A stretch of DNA of 64,000 bases from contig NZ_JACSZV010000015.1 in the NCBI RefSeq assembly GCF_014472415.1, forward strand, positions 1 to 64,000, read 5' to 3'. Positions 35,043 to 46,234 of this stretch are shown here, in pieces. The translations under genes were made by a program, and so were the position numbers. The stretch is from Pseudomonas sp. N40(2020). GTDB lineage: Bacteria > Pseudomonadota > Gammaproteobacteria > Pseudomonadales > Pseudomonadaceae. How positions within the stretch are numbered: position 1 is the first letter of the stretch; every line of letters begins with the position of its first letter. The notes under the pieces are model-generated. The model saw nothing but the letters and a program-made list of their open reading frames with translations, was not told the origin of the DNA and ran no database searches.

Positions 35043-35501
35043 ATGAAAACCGCCATTATCTCCGATACCCATGGCCTCCTCCGCCCCGAAGCCCTCGCCG
35101 CCCTCCAAGGCTGCGACCTCATCATCCACGCTGGTGACATCGGCAACCCCGAAATTCTGGATCAACTTTCCGAAATTGCGCCGCTCCACGCCGTACGCGG
35201 CAACAACGACCTGAACCTGCCCTGGGCCGCCGACCTCCCCGACTACCTCACCTTCGACCTCAACGGCTGGCAAACCCTGCTCACCCACGATATCGCCGAC
35301 GTCCCCACCGATCTCGACAGCCACGTCAAACGGGTCATTACCGGCCACTCGCACAAACCCTGCATCGAATGGCGCGGTGATCGTCTGTACCTCAATCCCG
35401 GCAGCGCCGGTCGTCGTCGTTTCAAACTCCCGGTCACTCTGGCGTTGCTCGACGTCACCCCAGACGCCCTGCAACCCCAGATAATCCACCTCCTCCCCTG
35501 A
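35043..35501 (+). CDS. YfcE/MJ0936-type metallophosphodiesterase
   Basis: The product is 152 aa. The calcineurin-like metal-binding motifs are complete: ISDTHGLLRPEAL, IHAGDIGN, VRGNNDLN, LLTHDIAD and ITGHSHKPCIE, ending LYLNPGSAGRRRF. Small enzymes of this group hydrolyse phosphodiesters with Mn2+; the natural substrate is usually unknown. Confidence 0.92.
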   Translation: MKTAIISDTHGLLRPEALAALQGCDLIIHAGDIGNPEILDQLSEIAPLHAVRGNNDLNLPWAADLPDYLTFDLNGWQTLLTHDIADVPTDLDSHVKRVITGHSHKPCIEWRGDRLYLNPGSAGRRRFKLPVTLALLDVTPDALQPQIIHLLP

Positions 35502-35572
35502 AACTTTTCCTCAATCCTCGTACCGATCACCTAACCTCATAAACTGTGTGATCAATTCGGGTCTACCCCTCC

Positions 35573-37957
35573 ATGCGCAACACATTGAAGTCATTGTTTT
35601 TTGTCGCGCTCACGTTGCTTGCTCCGGGCGGTTCGTCGCTATGGGCGGCTGATCTACCGGCGCCTTCCACGATGGCTGCCGCGCCAGCTACGGTCATTTC
35701 CCAAAACGACTTGCAAGCCCTTCAACAACGCCTCGACGGGCTCAAGCAACAAATCTCGTCTGCCAACAATTACAACCAGCTCGAAGGGCCGCAGGATCGG
35801 GTGCAGGCGTTCATTCTGGATGTTGATCGGTTGTCGGCGTCGTTGTTGCCGCAGCAGGCGCAACTGGCGGTGCAATTGGGTGTGTTGGGGGCGGCGCCGG
35901 ATACCGGGGTGGCGTCTGAGCAGGCGGATATCATTGCGCAGCGGGCGTCGCTGGCAGAACAAAAGAACAAGGTTGATGCGACGCTGAAGAATCTGGCGGC
36001 GTTGAAGCAGAGCGCGGCGGATCTGATCACGCAGATTGCCGGGATCCGGCGCACGTTGCTGGAGAGTGAGCTGACGCTGCGCACCAACAGTGTGTTGAGT
36101 CCGGATTTCTGGGCGCCACTGATCAAACCCCGGCCCGATGATCGGCAACGTTTTAGTTTTTTTGTAGATCGGGTGGGCGATACGTGGGCCAGGGTCTGGG
36201 CGCCGGGGCAGCGTTTTTATACCAGTGTGCTGGTGTTGTTGGCGTTGGTGATCTGGACGTTCGGACGCAGGCTGGCCGAGCGTGGGCTGACGTGGGTGTG
36301 CATCCATCGCATGCCGGAGGGGCGTGTGCGCCGCAGTGCATTGGCGTTCGCTTCGGCGTTGGCGACCATTGTCACCACGGGCATTGCCCTGCAACTACTG
36401 TTCTACGCCCTCACCCGCCACGCACCTTTGCCGCCGGTGCTGGATACGTTTTCCGAGGAGTTCGAAAAGGTCGTGTACGCCTGCGTGTTGATCACCGGGC
36501 TGAGCCGCGCGCTGCTCTCGACCAAACATCCGTCGTGGCGGCTGCCGGCGATTGCCGATCCGGTAGCGCTGGCACTGAAGCCTTACCCGCGCATTCTTTC
36601 CGGCACGTTGCTGGTGCTGGTGACACTGGTGCAGGTCAGCAACGCCACCGGCATGAGCAGCCAGATCGTGCTCGCCGGGCGGGGCGTGATCGCGATTGCT
36701 GTAATGGTGATCATCGTGGCAATGCTGTTGCGGGTCAGCAAAGTGCGCAAGGCAATGATTGCTGCCAACGACACATCGGCGGCAGGCAACGTGTTCGCCG
36801 GGGTGATTTACACCGTCGCCAGTGTTTCGATGTTTGTCTCGATGGCTGCGTTGCTCATCGGTTATGTGTCGCTGGCCCGGTTCATTACTTATGAAGTGGT
36901 GTGGGCGTACATCGTACTGTCGGGGTTTTACTTGCTGATCCAATTCATCAAGGACGGCTGCGAATATGTGTTTTCGCCCAAACATTCGAGCGGAAAGGCG
37001 CTTAAGCAGTTGCTGGGGATTGGTGATCGGCGGCTGGATCAGATCTCGATTCTATTGTCCGGGTTCAGCCGCGCCGGGCTGTTGCTGCTGGCGGTGATTG
37101 CGCTGTTTGTCGGCGGCATCGGCACCACGCTCGGGCAACTACTAAGCAACATCATGGCCATTCTCGGCGGCGCCGGGTTGCGCAAACTGAACATCGTCCC
37201 CGGGCATCTGCTCAATGCGGTACTGGCGTTGTTGATCGGCATCTACCTGATTCGCGCCCTGCGCCGCTGGCTGGACAACGAGTTCCTGCCCAAGACTGAT
37301 ATGGACCCGGGCATGTGCGCGTCGTTGAGCACGCTGTTTTCCAATATCGGTTATGCGCTGGTGATCCTGTTGACGCTGTCGTCGCTGGGGGTGCAGTGGA
37401 CCAACCTGGCGTGGATCGTCAGTGCGCTGTCGGTGGGGATCGGTTTTGGTTTACAGGAGATCGTGAAGAACTTCGTTTCGGGTCTGATTCTGCTGACCGA
37501 GCGTCCGGTGAAGGTCGGCGATTTGATCAGTATCAGTGGCGTCGAGGGTGATATCCGCCGGATCAACGTCCGCGCTACGGAGATACAGCTCAGCGACCGC
37601 TCGATTGTGATCGTGCCCAACTCGCAATTGATCTCGCAGAACTTGCGCAACGTTACGCTAGGGGGGAGCGCCCAGGGCGTGGCATCGCTTGAATTGGTAT
37701 TCCCGCTGGATATCGATCCTGAGGAGGTGAAGGAGCTGTTGCTAAACACTTATCGAGAGAACGAAAGCATCCTCGATAAACCGGCGTCGTTTGTGCGTTT
37801 CAGCAAGTTGTCGCAGGACGGGATTACGTTGACGATTACCGGTTATGTAGGCAGCCCGAGGATTGTCGGGGTGACCAAGAGTGATTTGTTGTTCGAGATT
37901 CTCAAGCGGCTGGGGGCGGCGGGTATTGAGTTGGCGAAGCTGCCGGCGAGTGCCTGA
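35573..37957 (+). CDS. DUF3772 / MscS family mechanosensitive ion channel
   Basis: The product is 794 aa. It has a signal peptide (about 1-25), a periplasmic coiled-coil domain (about 40-175, DUF3772 around the ALQQRLDGLKQQI and DFWAPL regions), about eleven membrane helices, and a C-terminal MscS module. The pore helix and Sm-like domain read VGIGFGLQEIVKNFVSGLIL then LTERPVKVGDLISISGVEGDI and VPNSQLISQNLRN. This large class resembles E. coli MscK/YbiO/MscM and should act as an osmotic safety valve in the inner membrane. Confidence 0.92.
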   Translation: MRNTLKSLFFVALTLLAPGGSSLWAADLPAPSTMAAAPATVISQNDLQALQQRLDGLKQQISSANNYNQLEGPQDRVQAFILDVDRLSASLLPQQAQLAVQLGVLGAAPDTGVASEQADIIAQRASLAEQKNKVDATLKNLAALKQSAADLITQIAGIRRTLLESELTLRTNSVLSPDFWAPLIKPRPDDRQRFSFFVDRVGDTWARVWAPGQRFYTSVLVLLALVIWTFGRRLAERGLTWVCIHRMPEGRVRRSALAFASALATIVTTGIALQLLFYALTRHAPLPPVLDTFSEEFEKVVYACVLITGLSRALLSTKHPSWRLPAIADPVALALKPYPRILSGTLLVLVTLVQVSNATGMSSQIVLAGRGVIAIAVMVIIVAMLLRVSKVRKAMIAANDTSAAGNVFAGVIYTVASVSMFVSMAALLIGYVSLARFITYEVVWAYIVLSGFYLLIQFIKDGCEYVFSPKHSSGKALKQLLGIGDRRLDQISILLSGFSRAGLLLLAVIALFVGGIGTTLGQLLSNIMAILGGAGLRKLNIVPGHLLNAVLALLIGIYLIRALRRWLDNEFLPKTDMDPGMCASLSTLFSNIGYALVILLTLSSLGVQWTNLAWIVSALSVGIGFGLQEIVKNFVSGLILLTERPVKVGDLISISGVEGDIRRINVRATEIQLSDRSIVIVPNSQLISQNLRNVTLGGSAQGVASLELVFPLDIDPEEVKELLLNTYRENESILDKPASFVRFSKLSQDGITLTITGYVGSPRIVGVTKSDLLFEILKRLGAAGIELAKLPASA

Positions 37958-37989
37958 AGCGGCTTTTATGTCTCGATACATCTGCGGCG

Positions 37990-39024
37990 TCAACGAACGA
38001 CCCGGCTCGGCGCATCGATGAGGTCTGCCTTGCCTCCGGCAAGCGAGGGCGCCGAAGCAGTGACGATGTCGTGTGGAAATCCGAGGGATATTGCGCTGGC
38101 ACTATCCAGATGTTCCAGTTGTTCCACCGTCAATTTAACGTCCGCTGACGCAAGGTTATCGGCCATCTGCTCCGGCGTGCGCGGACCAATGATGGGGAGT
38201 GTTCCCTTGGCCAGAACCCAGGCGATTGCGATCTGACCCGGTGAATGGCCGGTCTCTTTGGCGATCGCCAACACTGAATCCACAGTTGCGGTCTTGCGCT
38301 CGCTGCTCTCGTCGTGGATGACCGCCCCCAAACCCTGGGCACGACCGGTTTCCCCTTTGCGGTACTTACCGGTCAGCAAACCACCGCCTAGCGGTGACCA
38401 TCCAACGGTTCCCAAATTGAAAGCGGCCGCCATCGGCAGAAGTTCGCGTTCGGCCGACCGCTCCACCAGACTGTGTTCCAACTGCACCGCCGAAATAGCC
38501 GACCAGCCACGAAGCTCGGCCAGGGTGGCGGCCGTCGCCACCCGCCAGGCCGGGAAGTCTGACAATCCACCATAGAGAACTTTGCCAGAGCGGATCAGAT
38601 CGTCCAGCCCCCGTACGATTTCTTCGACAGGCGTCACGCCATCGGGCATATGCACCCATAACAGATCAATTCGATCTGTCTTGAGGCGCTTGAGGCTAGC
38701 TTCCACCGAGCTGAGCATGGCTTTGCGGCTATTGCCGGAACGCAGGACGCCGGCACCAGGTGAATCACCGAGCGAGAATTTGGTCGCCAGCACGACTTCA
38801 TCGCGCTCGGTAGCCATGAAATCGCCGAGCATTGATTCCGATTGTCCGAATTGATATTGATCGGCCGTATCAATGAAGTTGCCGCCCGCTTCACGGTAAC
38901 CGTTGTAGATTTTTCGCGCTTCGTCCTGATCGGAGCCATAGCCCCAGCCTTTACCGAAGTTGCCAGTGCCCAGCGCGAGCGAAGATACCCGCAGGCCGGT
39001 ATTGCCGAAGATTCGATAACGCAT
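37990..39024 (-). CDS. aldo/keto reductase
   Basis: The product is 344 aa with the (beta/alpha)8 AKR layout: LALGTGNFGKG, the active-site region GGNFIDTADQYQFGQSESML (catalytic Asp and Tyr), VLATKFSLG with the Lys, DLLWVHMPDG with the His, and the NADPH-binding LPIIGPRTPEQMADNLAS. It reduces a carbonyl with NADPH; substrate unknown. Confidence 0.92.
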   Translation of the reverse strand: MRYRIFGNTGLRVSSLALGTGNFGKGWGYGSDQDEARKIYNGYREAGGNFIDTADQYQFGQSESMLGDFMATERDEVVLATKFSLGDSPGAGVLRSGNSRKAMLSSVEASLKRLKTDRIDLLWVHMPDGVTPVEEIVRGLDDLIRSGKVLYGGLSDFPAWRVATAATLAELRGWSAISAVQLEHSLVERSAERELLPMAAAFNLGTVGWSPLGGGLLTGKYRKGETGRAQGLGAVIHDESSERKTATVDSVLAIAKETGHSPGQIAIAWVLAKGTLPIIGPRTPEQMADNLASADVKLTVEQLEHLDSASAISLGFPHDIVTASAPSLAGGKADLIDAPSRVVR

Positions 39025-39244
39025 GGCTTGCTCCTTCCAAGCAGGAGGCTACAGCGACCTGCGCTGGGTTGAACGTGAATGGATGCGCAAGAAGTTTAGA
39101 CGGCTGATTGCAGTCTTGCTGCAGGCGGTAATGGGCGCTATCCACCGATCATTACCGACGAGATGAGCCGCTATCTGCTGCTCTGTCGGGTACTGCGCAG
39201 CATGCATGAGAGCCGACGCAACAGGGCTTTGAGCGGGCCTCCCG

Positions 39245-39532
39245 TCATTTGCACTTGGCCAATACCACCTGACAGGTATTCGGCGTGCCCCCCGATCGCC
39301 CGGCGTAGCGCATGCAATTGGTCATGGATTTTTGCCGAGCCATGTTCAGGCTGGAACCCCAGGCGAGACCGCCCTCCCCAACCGTCGGCAGCGCCTTGGC
39401 ATAGCAGCTGTCGCCGACGCCTGATGGCGGATAGTGTTTTCGGTTTGAGCAGCCGCCGCTCAGCGCCAGGCTGAGGGCGATCAAGATGGACAAGGGCCAC
39501 AGCGAGCATCGGCGTCTGAGTATTCCCCTCAT
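39245..39532 (-). CDS. small lipoprotein
   Basis: The product is 95 aa. ATG 39532 follows CAGGAG. The N-terminus is a lipoprotein signal: basic MRGILRRR, hydrophobic core, and lipobox LSGGC with the Cys at about residue 28, followed by SN. Four further cysteines in the mature part (GDSCYAKAL, TNCMRYAG, NTCQVVLAKCK) could form two disulfides. Function unknown. Confidence 0.75.
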   Translation of the reverse strand: MRGILRRRCSLWPLSILIALSLALSGGCSNRKHYPPSGVGDSCYAKALPTVGEGGLAWGSSLNMARQKSMTNCMRYAGRSGGTPNTCQVVLAKCK

Positions 39533-39596
39533 CGCGTTTCTCCTGCCGCAATCGGGTCGTGACGTATTGAGTCTAGTCGGTATGCGCAGCGGCCTC

Positions 39597-40355
39597 TCAC
39601 TGCTCCGTCGCCTGACGATACTCCCGGGGCGTAAACCCGGTCGAAGCCTTGAACTGCCGGGTAAACGCACTGTGATCGGTGTAACCGCATTGCAGCGCAA
39701 CGTCGGTGATCGGTAAATCGGTATGCAGCAGACGATGCGCATGTTCCAGCCGCACCTTCTGGATCATCTGCCGTGGCGTCAGGTGGAACACCCGTTTGCA
39801 GTAGCGTTCCAGTTGCGCCACGGAAATACCGGCAATGCGCGTCAGTTCGCCCAATGTGACGCGGCGGTTGAAGTGCGTGCGGATGTGTTCGTCGACAGCG
39901 GCCAGCCGCTCAAACGCCGGGTGGGTTTCGCTGGCTGATTGCAGATCGACGGAGATGCCGGCCAGCCCGATGATCTGCCCCTCGCGGTTGTACAGCGGTT
40001 GTTTATGAGTCAGGCACCAACCCGGTTCGCGACTGCCGTACAGATGCAGTTCCAGCTGATCCTCCAGCACAAAGCCCTCTTCCAGCACTTTGCGATCCTG
40101 TTCGGTGTAGCCCGGCCCCAATTGCGCCGGGAACACCTGCACGCTGGTTTTGCCGAGCAACGGACGCAAGTCCTTCAAACCACAGCGCTGCACCAGTGTG
40201 CGGTTAGCGAGGACGTAACGGGCTTGAACATCCTTGATGAATATCGCTGCGTTGGGGATCACATCGAGCATCGGCAACAGCAGCGCGGCGCCGGCCAATA
40301 GCTCGTCCAGGGTTTGCGGGCGGCTCTGAGACAGCATCGAAAAGGCGCTCTTCAT
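39597..40355 (-). CDS. PAS-AraC transcriptional regulator of hydroxyproline catabolism
   Basis: The product is 252 aa. A PAS domain (about 28-135: PNAAIFIKDVQARYVLANRTLVQRCGL and GQIIGLAGISVDL) is followed by an AraC HTH (about 150-248: VTLGELTRIAGISVAQLERY, then DVALQCGYTDHSAFTRQF and GFTPREYRQ). It is divergent from the 4-hydroxyproline epimerase gene with a 260-bp shared region, the same arrangement as in P. putida and P. aeruginosa, so it very likely activates that cluster. The gap contains a dyad CGGCGCA...TGTGCCG near 40457-40473. Confidence 0.88.
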   Translation of the reverse strand: MKSAFSMLSQSRPQTLDELLAGAALLLPMLDVIPNAAIFIKDVQARYVLANRTLVQRCGLKDLRPLLGKTSVQVFPAQLGPGYTEQDRKVLEEGFVLEDQLELHLYGSREPGWCLTHKQPLYNREGQIIGLAGISVDLQSASETHPAFERLAAVDEHIRTHFNRRVTLGELTRIAGISVAQLERYCKRVFHLTPRQMIQKVRLEHAHRLLHTDLPITDVALQCGYTDHSAFTRQFKASTGFTPREYRQATEQ

Positions 40356-40615
40356 TGAAGATCCCTCCCTGTTCGTGGATATGCCAAGTGCCCGTGCTGC
40401 GGCAGTCGCGAGCAGATTGCAGCATCGCTCAAGTCGTGTCGAGGGCCGCGTTTCATCGGCGCAACTGTGCCGATTTCGTCATCGATCCCGCTGAAAAACA
40501 TCAATCACCGCCCTGTCGATGAGTTCAAAGTTTGCCCGTCCCAGTGACACAACTGCCAGCACCGTGAACACACGCCCTGCCGGCGCCTACTGAAATCACT
40601 CAACGGGGCACGTCC

Positions 40616-41542
40616 ATGAAACGAGTACACGTCATCGATTCCCACACCGGCGGTGAACCCACGCGCCTGGTGATGAACGGCTTCCCCGAACTGCCCGGCG
40701 GCACCATGGCCGAAAAACGCGACGCCCTGCGCACTCAGCATGATCCATGGCGCCGCGCCTGCCTGCTGGAACCGCGCGGCAACGATGTGTTGGTCGGTGC
40801 GCTGTACTGCGAGCCGGTATCGGCGGACGCCACGTGTGGGGTGATTTTCTTTAACAATGCCGGGTATCTCGGCATGTGCGGCCACGGCACCATCGGCCTG
40901 ATCAATTCGTTGCACTACCTGGGACTGATCGCGCCGGGCGAGCACAAGATCGACACACCCGTCGGCGCGGTCACCGCGACATTGCATGAAGACAGCAGCG
41001 TGACCCTGGGTAACGTGCCGTCCTGGCGTTATCGCAAACAGGTGCCGGTGGAAGTGCCGGGTTACGGCCGTGTGTCCGGCGATATCGCTTATGGCGGCAA
41101 CTGGTTTTTCCTCGTCTCCGAGCATGGGCAAACGCTGAGCATGGACAACGTTGAACACCTCACCGCGTACACCTGGGCGATGCTCAAGGCTCTCGAAGAT
41201 CAAGGCATCTATGGCGAGGACGGTGCCGTGATCGACCACATCGAGCTGTTCGCTGACGACGCCAATGCCGACAGCCGCAACTTCGTCATGTGCCCCGGCA
41301 AAGCCTATGACCGCTCACCCTGCGGTACCGGCACCAGCGCCAAACTCGCCTGCCTGGCCGCCGACGACAAGCTGCGACCCGGCGAGCGCTGGGTGCAGGC
41401 GAGCATCACGGGCAGCCAGTTCGAGGGCCGCTTCGAATGGGCAGGCGAACGCATTCGCCCGTACATCACTGGCCGCGCCTACATGACCGCCGACAGCACG
41501 TTGCTGATCGACGAAGAAGACCCGTTCGCGTGGGGTATCTGA
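40616..41542 (+). CDS. lhpA: 4-hydroxyproline 2-epimerase
   Basis: The product is 308 aa of the proline racemase superfamily, converting trans-4-hydroxy-L-proline to cis-4-hydroxy-D-proline. Both catalytic cysteines are present, C88 in MCGHGTIG and C236 in [11 protein letters not shown]; the two-cysteine form distinguishes epimerases from the Cys/Thr dehydratases. The N-terminal [14 protein letters not shown] is the family hallmark. It leads the catabolic operon. Confidence 0.95.
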   Translation: MKRVHVIDSHTGGEPTRLVMNGFPELPGGTMAEKRDALRTQHDPWRRACLLEPRGNDVLVGALYCEPVSADATCGVIFFNNAGYLGMCGHGTIGLINSLHYLGLIAPGEHKIDTPVGAVTATLHEDSSVTLGNVPSWRYRKQVPVEVPGYGRVSGDIAYGGNWFFLVSEHGQTLSMDNVEHLTAYTWAMLKALEDQGIYGEDGAVIDHIELFADDANADSRNFVMCPGKAYDRSPCGTGTSAKLACLAADDKLRPGERWVQASITGSQFEGRFEWAGERIRPYITGRAYMTADSTLLIDEEDPFAWGI

Positions 41543-41597
41543 GCTGCTGCGCTGACTTTTCAACCCAATCCGAATGATGTGCCAAGGAGTTAAAACA

Positions 41598-42545
<948 letters not shown>

Positions 42546-42637
42546 TCTGGAAAGACTTTGAGCTAGCCCGCGCGTCGCTGCCAATGCTGGCGCGCAAGGC
42601 CGGTCGCCTGTTCGATGGGCAAAGGGAAAACTGAAAA

Positions 42638-43903
42638 ATGTCGAATAATCCCGTGCACGACATCGCCGTGGTCGGCGCCGGCATCATCGGCGTCGCTTGC
42701 GCCCTGCGTCTGGCTCGCCAAGGCTTGCGAGTAATCGTCATCGATCAACAGGAACCCGGCCACGGCGCCTCGTTCGGCAATGCCGGGCACTTGGCGACCG
42801 AGCAGGTATTTCCGATTGCCGATGTGTCGATTCTCAAGCGCTTGCCGGCCATGCTGATGGACCCGATGGGCCCGCTGCGGCTGGACTGGAAATACCTGCC
42901 TCGTGCGCTGCCCTGGTTCACGCGGCTGCTGCTGAATCTGCGCTTGGAACCTTTCAGCCAAACCGTCGCGGGATTGCGCGCGCTGAATGAAAGCAGCCTC
43001 GATGCCTGGCATCGTTTACTCGCGGATATCCAGCGCCCCGAACTGCTGAAAGTCGACGGTTCATTGCTGGTATTCGAACGCGCCGAATCGCGTCAGACCA
43101 TCGAAACGCTGCAGGCTCGCTTGCGTCAGCAGCAAGTGCCTGTCGATTTCTGGCAGGCCGGCGCTGTACGGGAAACCGCGCCGCAACTTAGCGAACAGAT
43201 TCAGGGCGGCCTGTTCTTTCCGAGCACCGGGCATTTCATCGATCCGTATCGCGTGGTGTGCGAGCTGGTCGAGGCAGCAAAGGCCGGCGGCGTGAGCTTT
43301 GTGAAGGAACAGGTTCAGGGCGGGTATGTGCAGGCCAGCGGTGTTTCCCTGATCACCAAAACCGGCGATCTGACCGCGAGCCGCGTATTGATCGCCTGCG
43401 GTGCGCACTCGGCAAAACTCACCGCCGCGCTCACGGGCAAGAAAGTGCCGCTGGACACAGAACGCGGTTATCACCTGATGCTGCCCGCCGAACACAACCG
43501 CCTGCCCTTCCCTGTCACCTCGCTGGAACGCAAGTTCATCATGACGCCAATGTCCGATGGCTTGAGATTGGCGGGCACCGTCGAGTTCGCCGGGCTGGAG
43601 CGGCCACCGAGCATGGAGCGCGCGTGGCAATTGCATCGGTTGAGCAAGGGTTTGTTTCGCAAGGATCTGAGTGCTGAGGCGGCGACCCCGTGGATGGGCT
43701 TTCGACCGTCGTTGCCGGATTCGCTGCCAGTGATTGATCAGGTGTGCGGGGGCAAAGTGCTGCTTGCTTTTGGGCATCAGCATCTGGGGCTGACGCAGGC
43801 GGCGGTGACGGCGGAGATGGTTGTGGGGATGGCCTCTGCGACAGCGCTGAATCCATCGATCGGTTTGCCGAGTATCGAGCCTTACGCGCTTTCTCGCTTC
43901 TGA
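42638..43903 (+). CDS. FAD-dependent cis-4-hydroxy-D-proline oxidase (DadA-like)
   Basis: The product is 421 aa of the DAO family. It begins with the FAD Rossmann motif DIAVVGAGIIGVACALRLAR and VIVIDQQEPGHGASFGNAGHL and ends GKVLLAFGHQHLGLTQAAVTAEMV. It is homologous to D-amino acid dehydrogenase DadA. In this operon it should oxidise cis-4-hydroxy-D-proline to 1-pyrroline-4-hydroxy-2-carboxylate, the step between its two upstream neighbours. It is the single-subunit type, unlike the multi-subunit LhpBEF of P. aeruginosa. Confidence 0.9.
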   Translation: MSNNPVHDIAVVGAGIIGVACALRLARQGLRVIVIDQQEPGHGASFGNAGHLATEQVFPIADVSILKRLPAMLMDPMGPLRLDWKYLPRALPWFTRLLLNLRLEPFSQTVAGLRALNESSLDAWHRLLADIQRPELLKVDGSLLVFERAESRQTIETLQARLRQQQVPVDFWQAGAVRETAPQLSEQIQGGLFFPSTGHFIDPYRVVCELVEAAKAGGVSFVKEQVQGGYVQASGVSLITKTGDLTASRVLIACGAHSAKLTAALTGKKVPLDTERGYHLMLPAEHNRLPFPVTSLERKFIMTPMSDGLRLAGTVEFAGLERPPSMERAWQLHRLSKGLFRKDLSAEAATPWMGFRPSLPDSLPVIDQVCGGKVLLAFGHQHLGLTQAAVTAEMVVGMASATALNPSIGLPSIEPYALSRF

Positions 43904-43904
43904 T

Positions 43905-43932
43905 AAAAAAGCCTGCTCTCAGCGCAGGCTTT
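43905..43932. terminator. bidirectional terminator
   Basis: AAGCCTGC, a 7-base loop and GCAGGCTTT follow the oxidase stop codon by 2 bp. The minus strand has a long T run and the plus strand a short one, so it can end both the hydroxyproline operon and the convergent galactose dehydrogenase gene. Confidence 0.82.
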
Positions 43933-43950
43933 CGATGGGGTACGTCGGGA

Positions 43951-44883
43951 TCAGGCGTCGTAAAACGCCTCAACCGCCACCCGACTCCCCACAAAGAAAC
44001 TATCCGCCACCAACCGCAACGGCTGCAGATCCAGATCACTGGCCTTGTCGTGAATCAACTGCTGGAAATGTCGATACACCGCCGCGTACTCGCCCTCCTC
44101 CGACACGGCTTGGCGCACGCCGTCGATACTCAACACCGCGCCCCCGTTATCCAGGCGCAGCACACCCTCGGCGCAGCGAATCTCGATGCTCCAGAGTTCG
44201 TCATGACCATGGTCGAAATCGAACTCGGCGCGCACATCGAGGTGGCGCGCGTCAGACATTTTGATCGACGCGGCAATCGGCGACTGGCAGTTACTCGGCA
44301 CGCGCAGTTCGGCCGATTCGACGAACAACGGCAGCGCCAGCAAGTGGGTCGCGATCGACAAGGCATTGATGCCCGGATCGAAAACGCCCAGGCCGCCCGG
44401 TTGCCAGATCCAGGTCTGGCCGGGATGCCACTTGCGCACGTCTTCCTTCCAGTCGATCTGCACGCTTTGCAGGGTGCGAGTGGCGAGCCAGTCGCGGGCG
44501 GCGGCAATGCCCGGCGCATAGCGTGAATGCCAGGCAAACAACGCGCTGACGCCTTGCTGTTCAGCCAGCGTCACCAACGCCATCGCTTCACCCAACGTGG
44601 CGCAAGGCGGTTTTTCCACCAACACATGCTTACCAGCTGCCAGTGCCTGTTGCACCAGAGCGAAGCGACCTTGCGGTGGCGTGCAGAACGCAATCGCATC
44701 AACCGGCGGGCCGTTTTCGAGCAACTCGCTCAACGACTGAAAATTCTCTACACCGGCGCAGGGCTTGCCTTGCGTGGCGACAGACACCAACTGGAATCCG
44801 GGATTGGCGAGGATCGCCGGGACGTGTTGATCCTGCGCAATTTTGCCGTAGCCCACCAGGCCGAGACGGATCGGTTGCATCAA
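43951..44883 (-). CDS. D-galactose 1-dehydrogenase (Gfo/Idh/MocA family)
   Basis: The product is 310 aa. The N-terminal Rossmann fold IRLGLVGYGKIAQDQHVPAI and the catalytic VEKPPCATL (K91) define the Gfo/Idh/MocA family. The sequence closely follows the P. fluorescens galactose dehydrogenase used as a diagnostic enzyme, as I recall it (for example DWKEDVRKWHPGQTWIWQPG and FFVGSRVAVEAFYD). It oxidises D-galactose to galactonolactone with NAD in the De Ley-Doudoroff route. No other galactose gene is adjacent. Confidence 0.9.
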   Translation of the reverse strand: MMQPIRLGLVGYGKIAQDQHVPAILANPGFQLVSVATQGKPCAGVENFQSLSELLENGPPVDAIAFCTPPQGRFALVQQALAAGKHVLVEKPPCATLGEAMALVTLAEQQGVSALFAWHSRYAPGIAAARDWLATRTLQSVQIDWKEDVRKWHPGQTWIWQPGGLGVFDPGINALSIATHLLALPLFVESAELRVPSNCQSPIAASIKMSDARHLDVRAEFDFDHGHDELWSIEIRCAEGVLRLDNGGAVLSIDGVRQAVSEEGEYAAVYRHFQQLIHDKASDLDLQPLRLVADSFFVGSRVAVEAFYDA

Positions 44884-45068
44884 TGACTCCTGCTTTTGTT
44901 TGTTTTAGTCAGCGAAGCGGCAGATTACCTGCAAACCTCGCGGTCGTCTGTCGGTGCAACGTCACAAGCATCCGCAGGATCAGGCAAGCATTGCACAGGA
45001 ATGCACTACTCCACTGCCGCGCAGAACCGCAAAGATGGGCATCCGACAACCCCATTGAGGACGTTCTT

Positions 45069-46118
45069 ATGCTCGTACAAGCCTACGGTGCCCACGCTGG
45101 CGACAAACCCTTTGAGCCGATGCAGATCAACCGCCGCGCGCCGGCCGCTCACGATGTGCAGATCGACATCGCCTTCTGTGGCATCTGCCATTCGGACTTG
45201 CATCAGGTACGCGCCGAATGGGCGGGCACGCAGTTCCCTTGCGTGCCGGGGCATGAAATCGTCGGTCGCGTCTCGGCCGTCGGTGCACATGTCACGGATT
45301 TCAAAGTCGGCGATCTGGTCGGCGTCGGTTGCATCGTCGACAGCTGCAAACATTGCGACGACTGCGAGACCGGTCTGGAAAACTATTGCGACGGGATGAT
45401 CGGCACCTACAATTTCCCGACCCCGGACGCACCGGGCTGGACGCTGGGCGGCTACTCGCAAAACATCGTCGTGCATGAACGCTACGTGCTGCGCATCCGC
45501 CATCCAGAGGCGCAACTCGCGGCCGTCGCGCCGCTGCTGTGTGCGGGGATCACCACTTACTCGCCGCTGCGTCACTGGAATGCCGGGCCAGGCAAAAAGG
45601 TCGGAGTGGTCGGCATCGGCGGCCTCGGTCACATGGGCATCAAACTGGCCCACGCCATGGGCGCGCATGTGGTGGCATTCACCACGTCCGAATCGAAACG
45701 CGAAGCGGCGAAACAATTGGGTGCCGACGAGGTGGTCGTGTCGCGCAATGCCGAGGAGATGGCCGCACACGCGAAGAGCTTCGACTTCATCCTCAACACG
45801 GTTGCAGCGCCACACGATCTCGATGCGTTTCTGGTTCTGCTCAAACGTGACGGTGCATTGACGCTGGTCGGTGCGCCTGCCTCGCCGCATCCGTCGCCCA
45901 ACGTGTTCAACCTGATCATGAAGCGCCGCACCATTGCCGGGTCGATGATTGGCGGTATTTCAGAGACGCAGGAGATGCTGGATTTCTGCGCAGAGCACGG
46001 CATCGTCTCCGACATCGAACTGATCCGCGCTGATCAGATCAACGAATCCTACGAGCGGATGCTCAAGGGCGACGTGAAGTATCGCTTCGTGATCGATAAC
46101 GCGACGCTGACCGTCTAA
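45069..46118 (+). CDS. zinc-dependent NAD(P) alcohol dehydrogenase
   Basis: The product is 349 aa. The catalytic zinc ligands are in CGICHSDLHQ and GHEIVG, and the structural zinc loop CIVDSCKHCDDCETGLENYC has four cysteines. The cofactor motif is GVVGIGGLGHMGIKLAHAMG. It matches the YahK/AdhC-type aldehyde reductase group that reduces broad-range aldehydes with NADPH. ATG 45069 is chosen; a longer in-frame extension to 44643 has no homology. Confidence 0.92.
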   Translation: MLVQAYGAHAGDKPFEPMQINRRAPAAHDVQIDIAFCGICHSDLHQVRAEWAGTQFPCVPGHEIVGRVSAVGAHVTDFKVGDLVGVGCIVDSCKHCDDCETGLENYCDGMIGTYNFPTPDAPGWTLGGYSQNIVVHERYVLRIRHPEAQLAAVAPLLCAGITTYSPLRHWNAGPGKKVGVVGIGGLGHMGIKLAHAMGAHVVAFTTSESKREAAKQLGADEVVVSRNAEEMAAHAKSFDFILNTVAAPHDLDAFLVLLKRDGALTLVGAPASPHPSPNVFNLIMKRRTIAGSMIGGISETQEMLDFCAEHGIVSDIELIRADQINESYERMLKGDVKYRFVIDNATLTV

Positions 46119-46234
46119 GCGCTACGTGCCGTGACCCTTGTCGCCGGAATTTGACATGCGCCGTGTTGCTCGCCAGAGTCGCACCCCTTTTGCGGACTTA
46201 CGCGCCGCAGGTTTGTGCTGAACAGGGGTTGCCG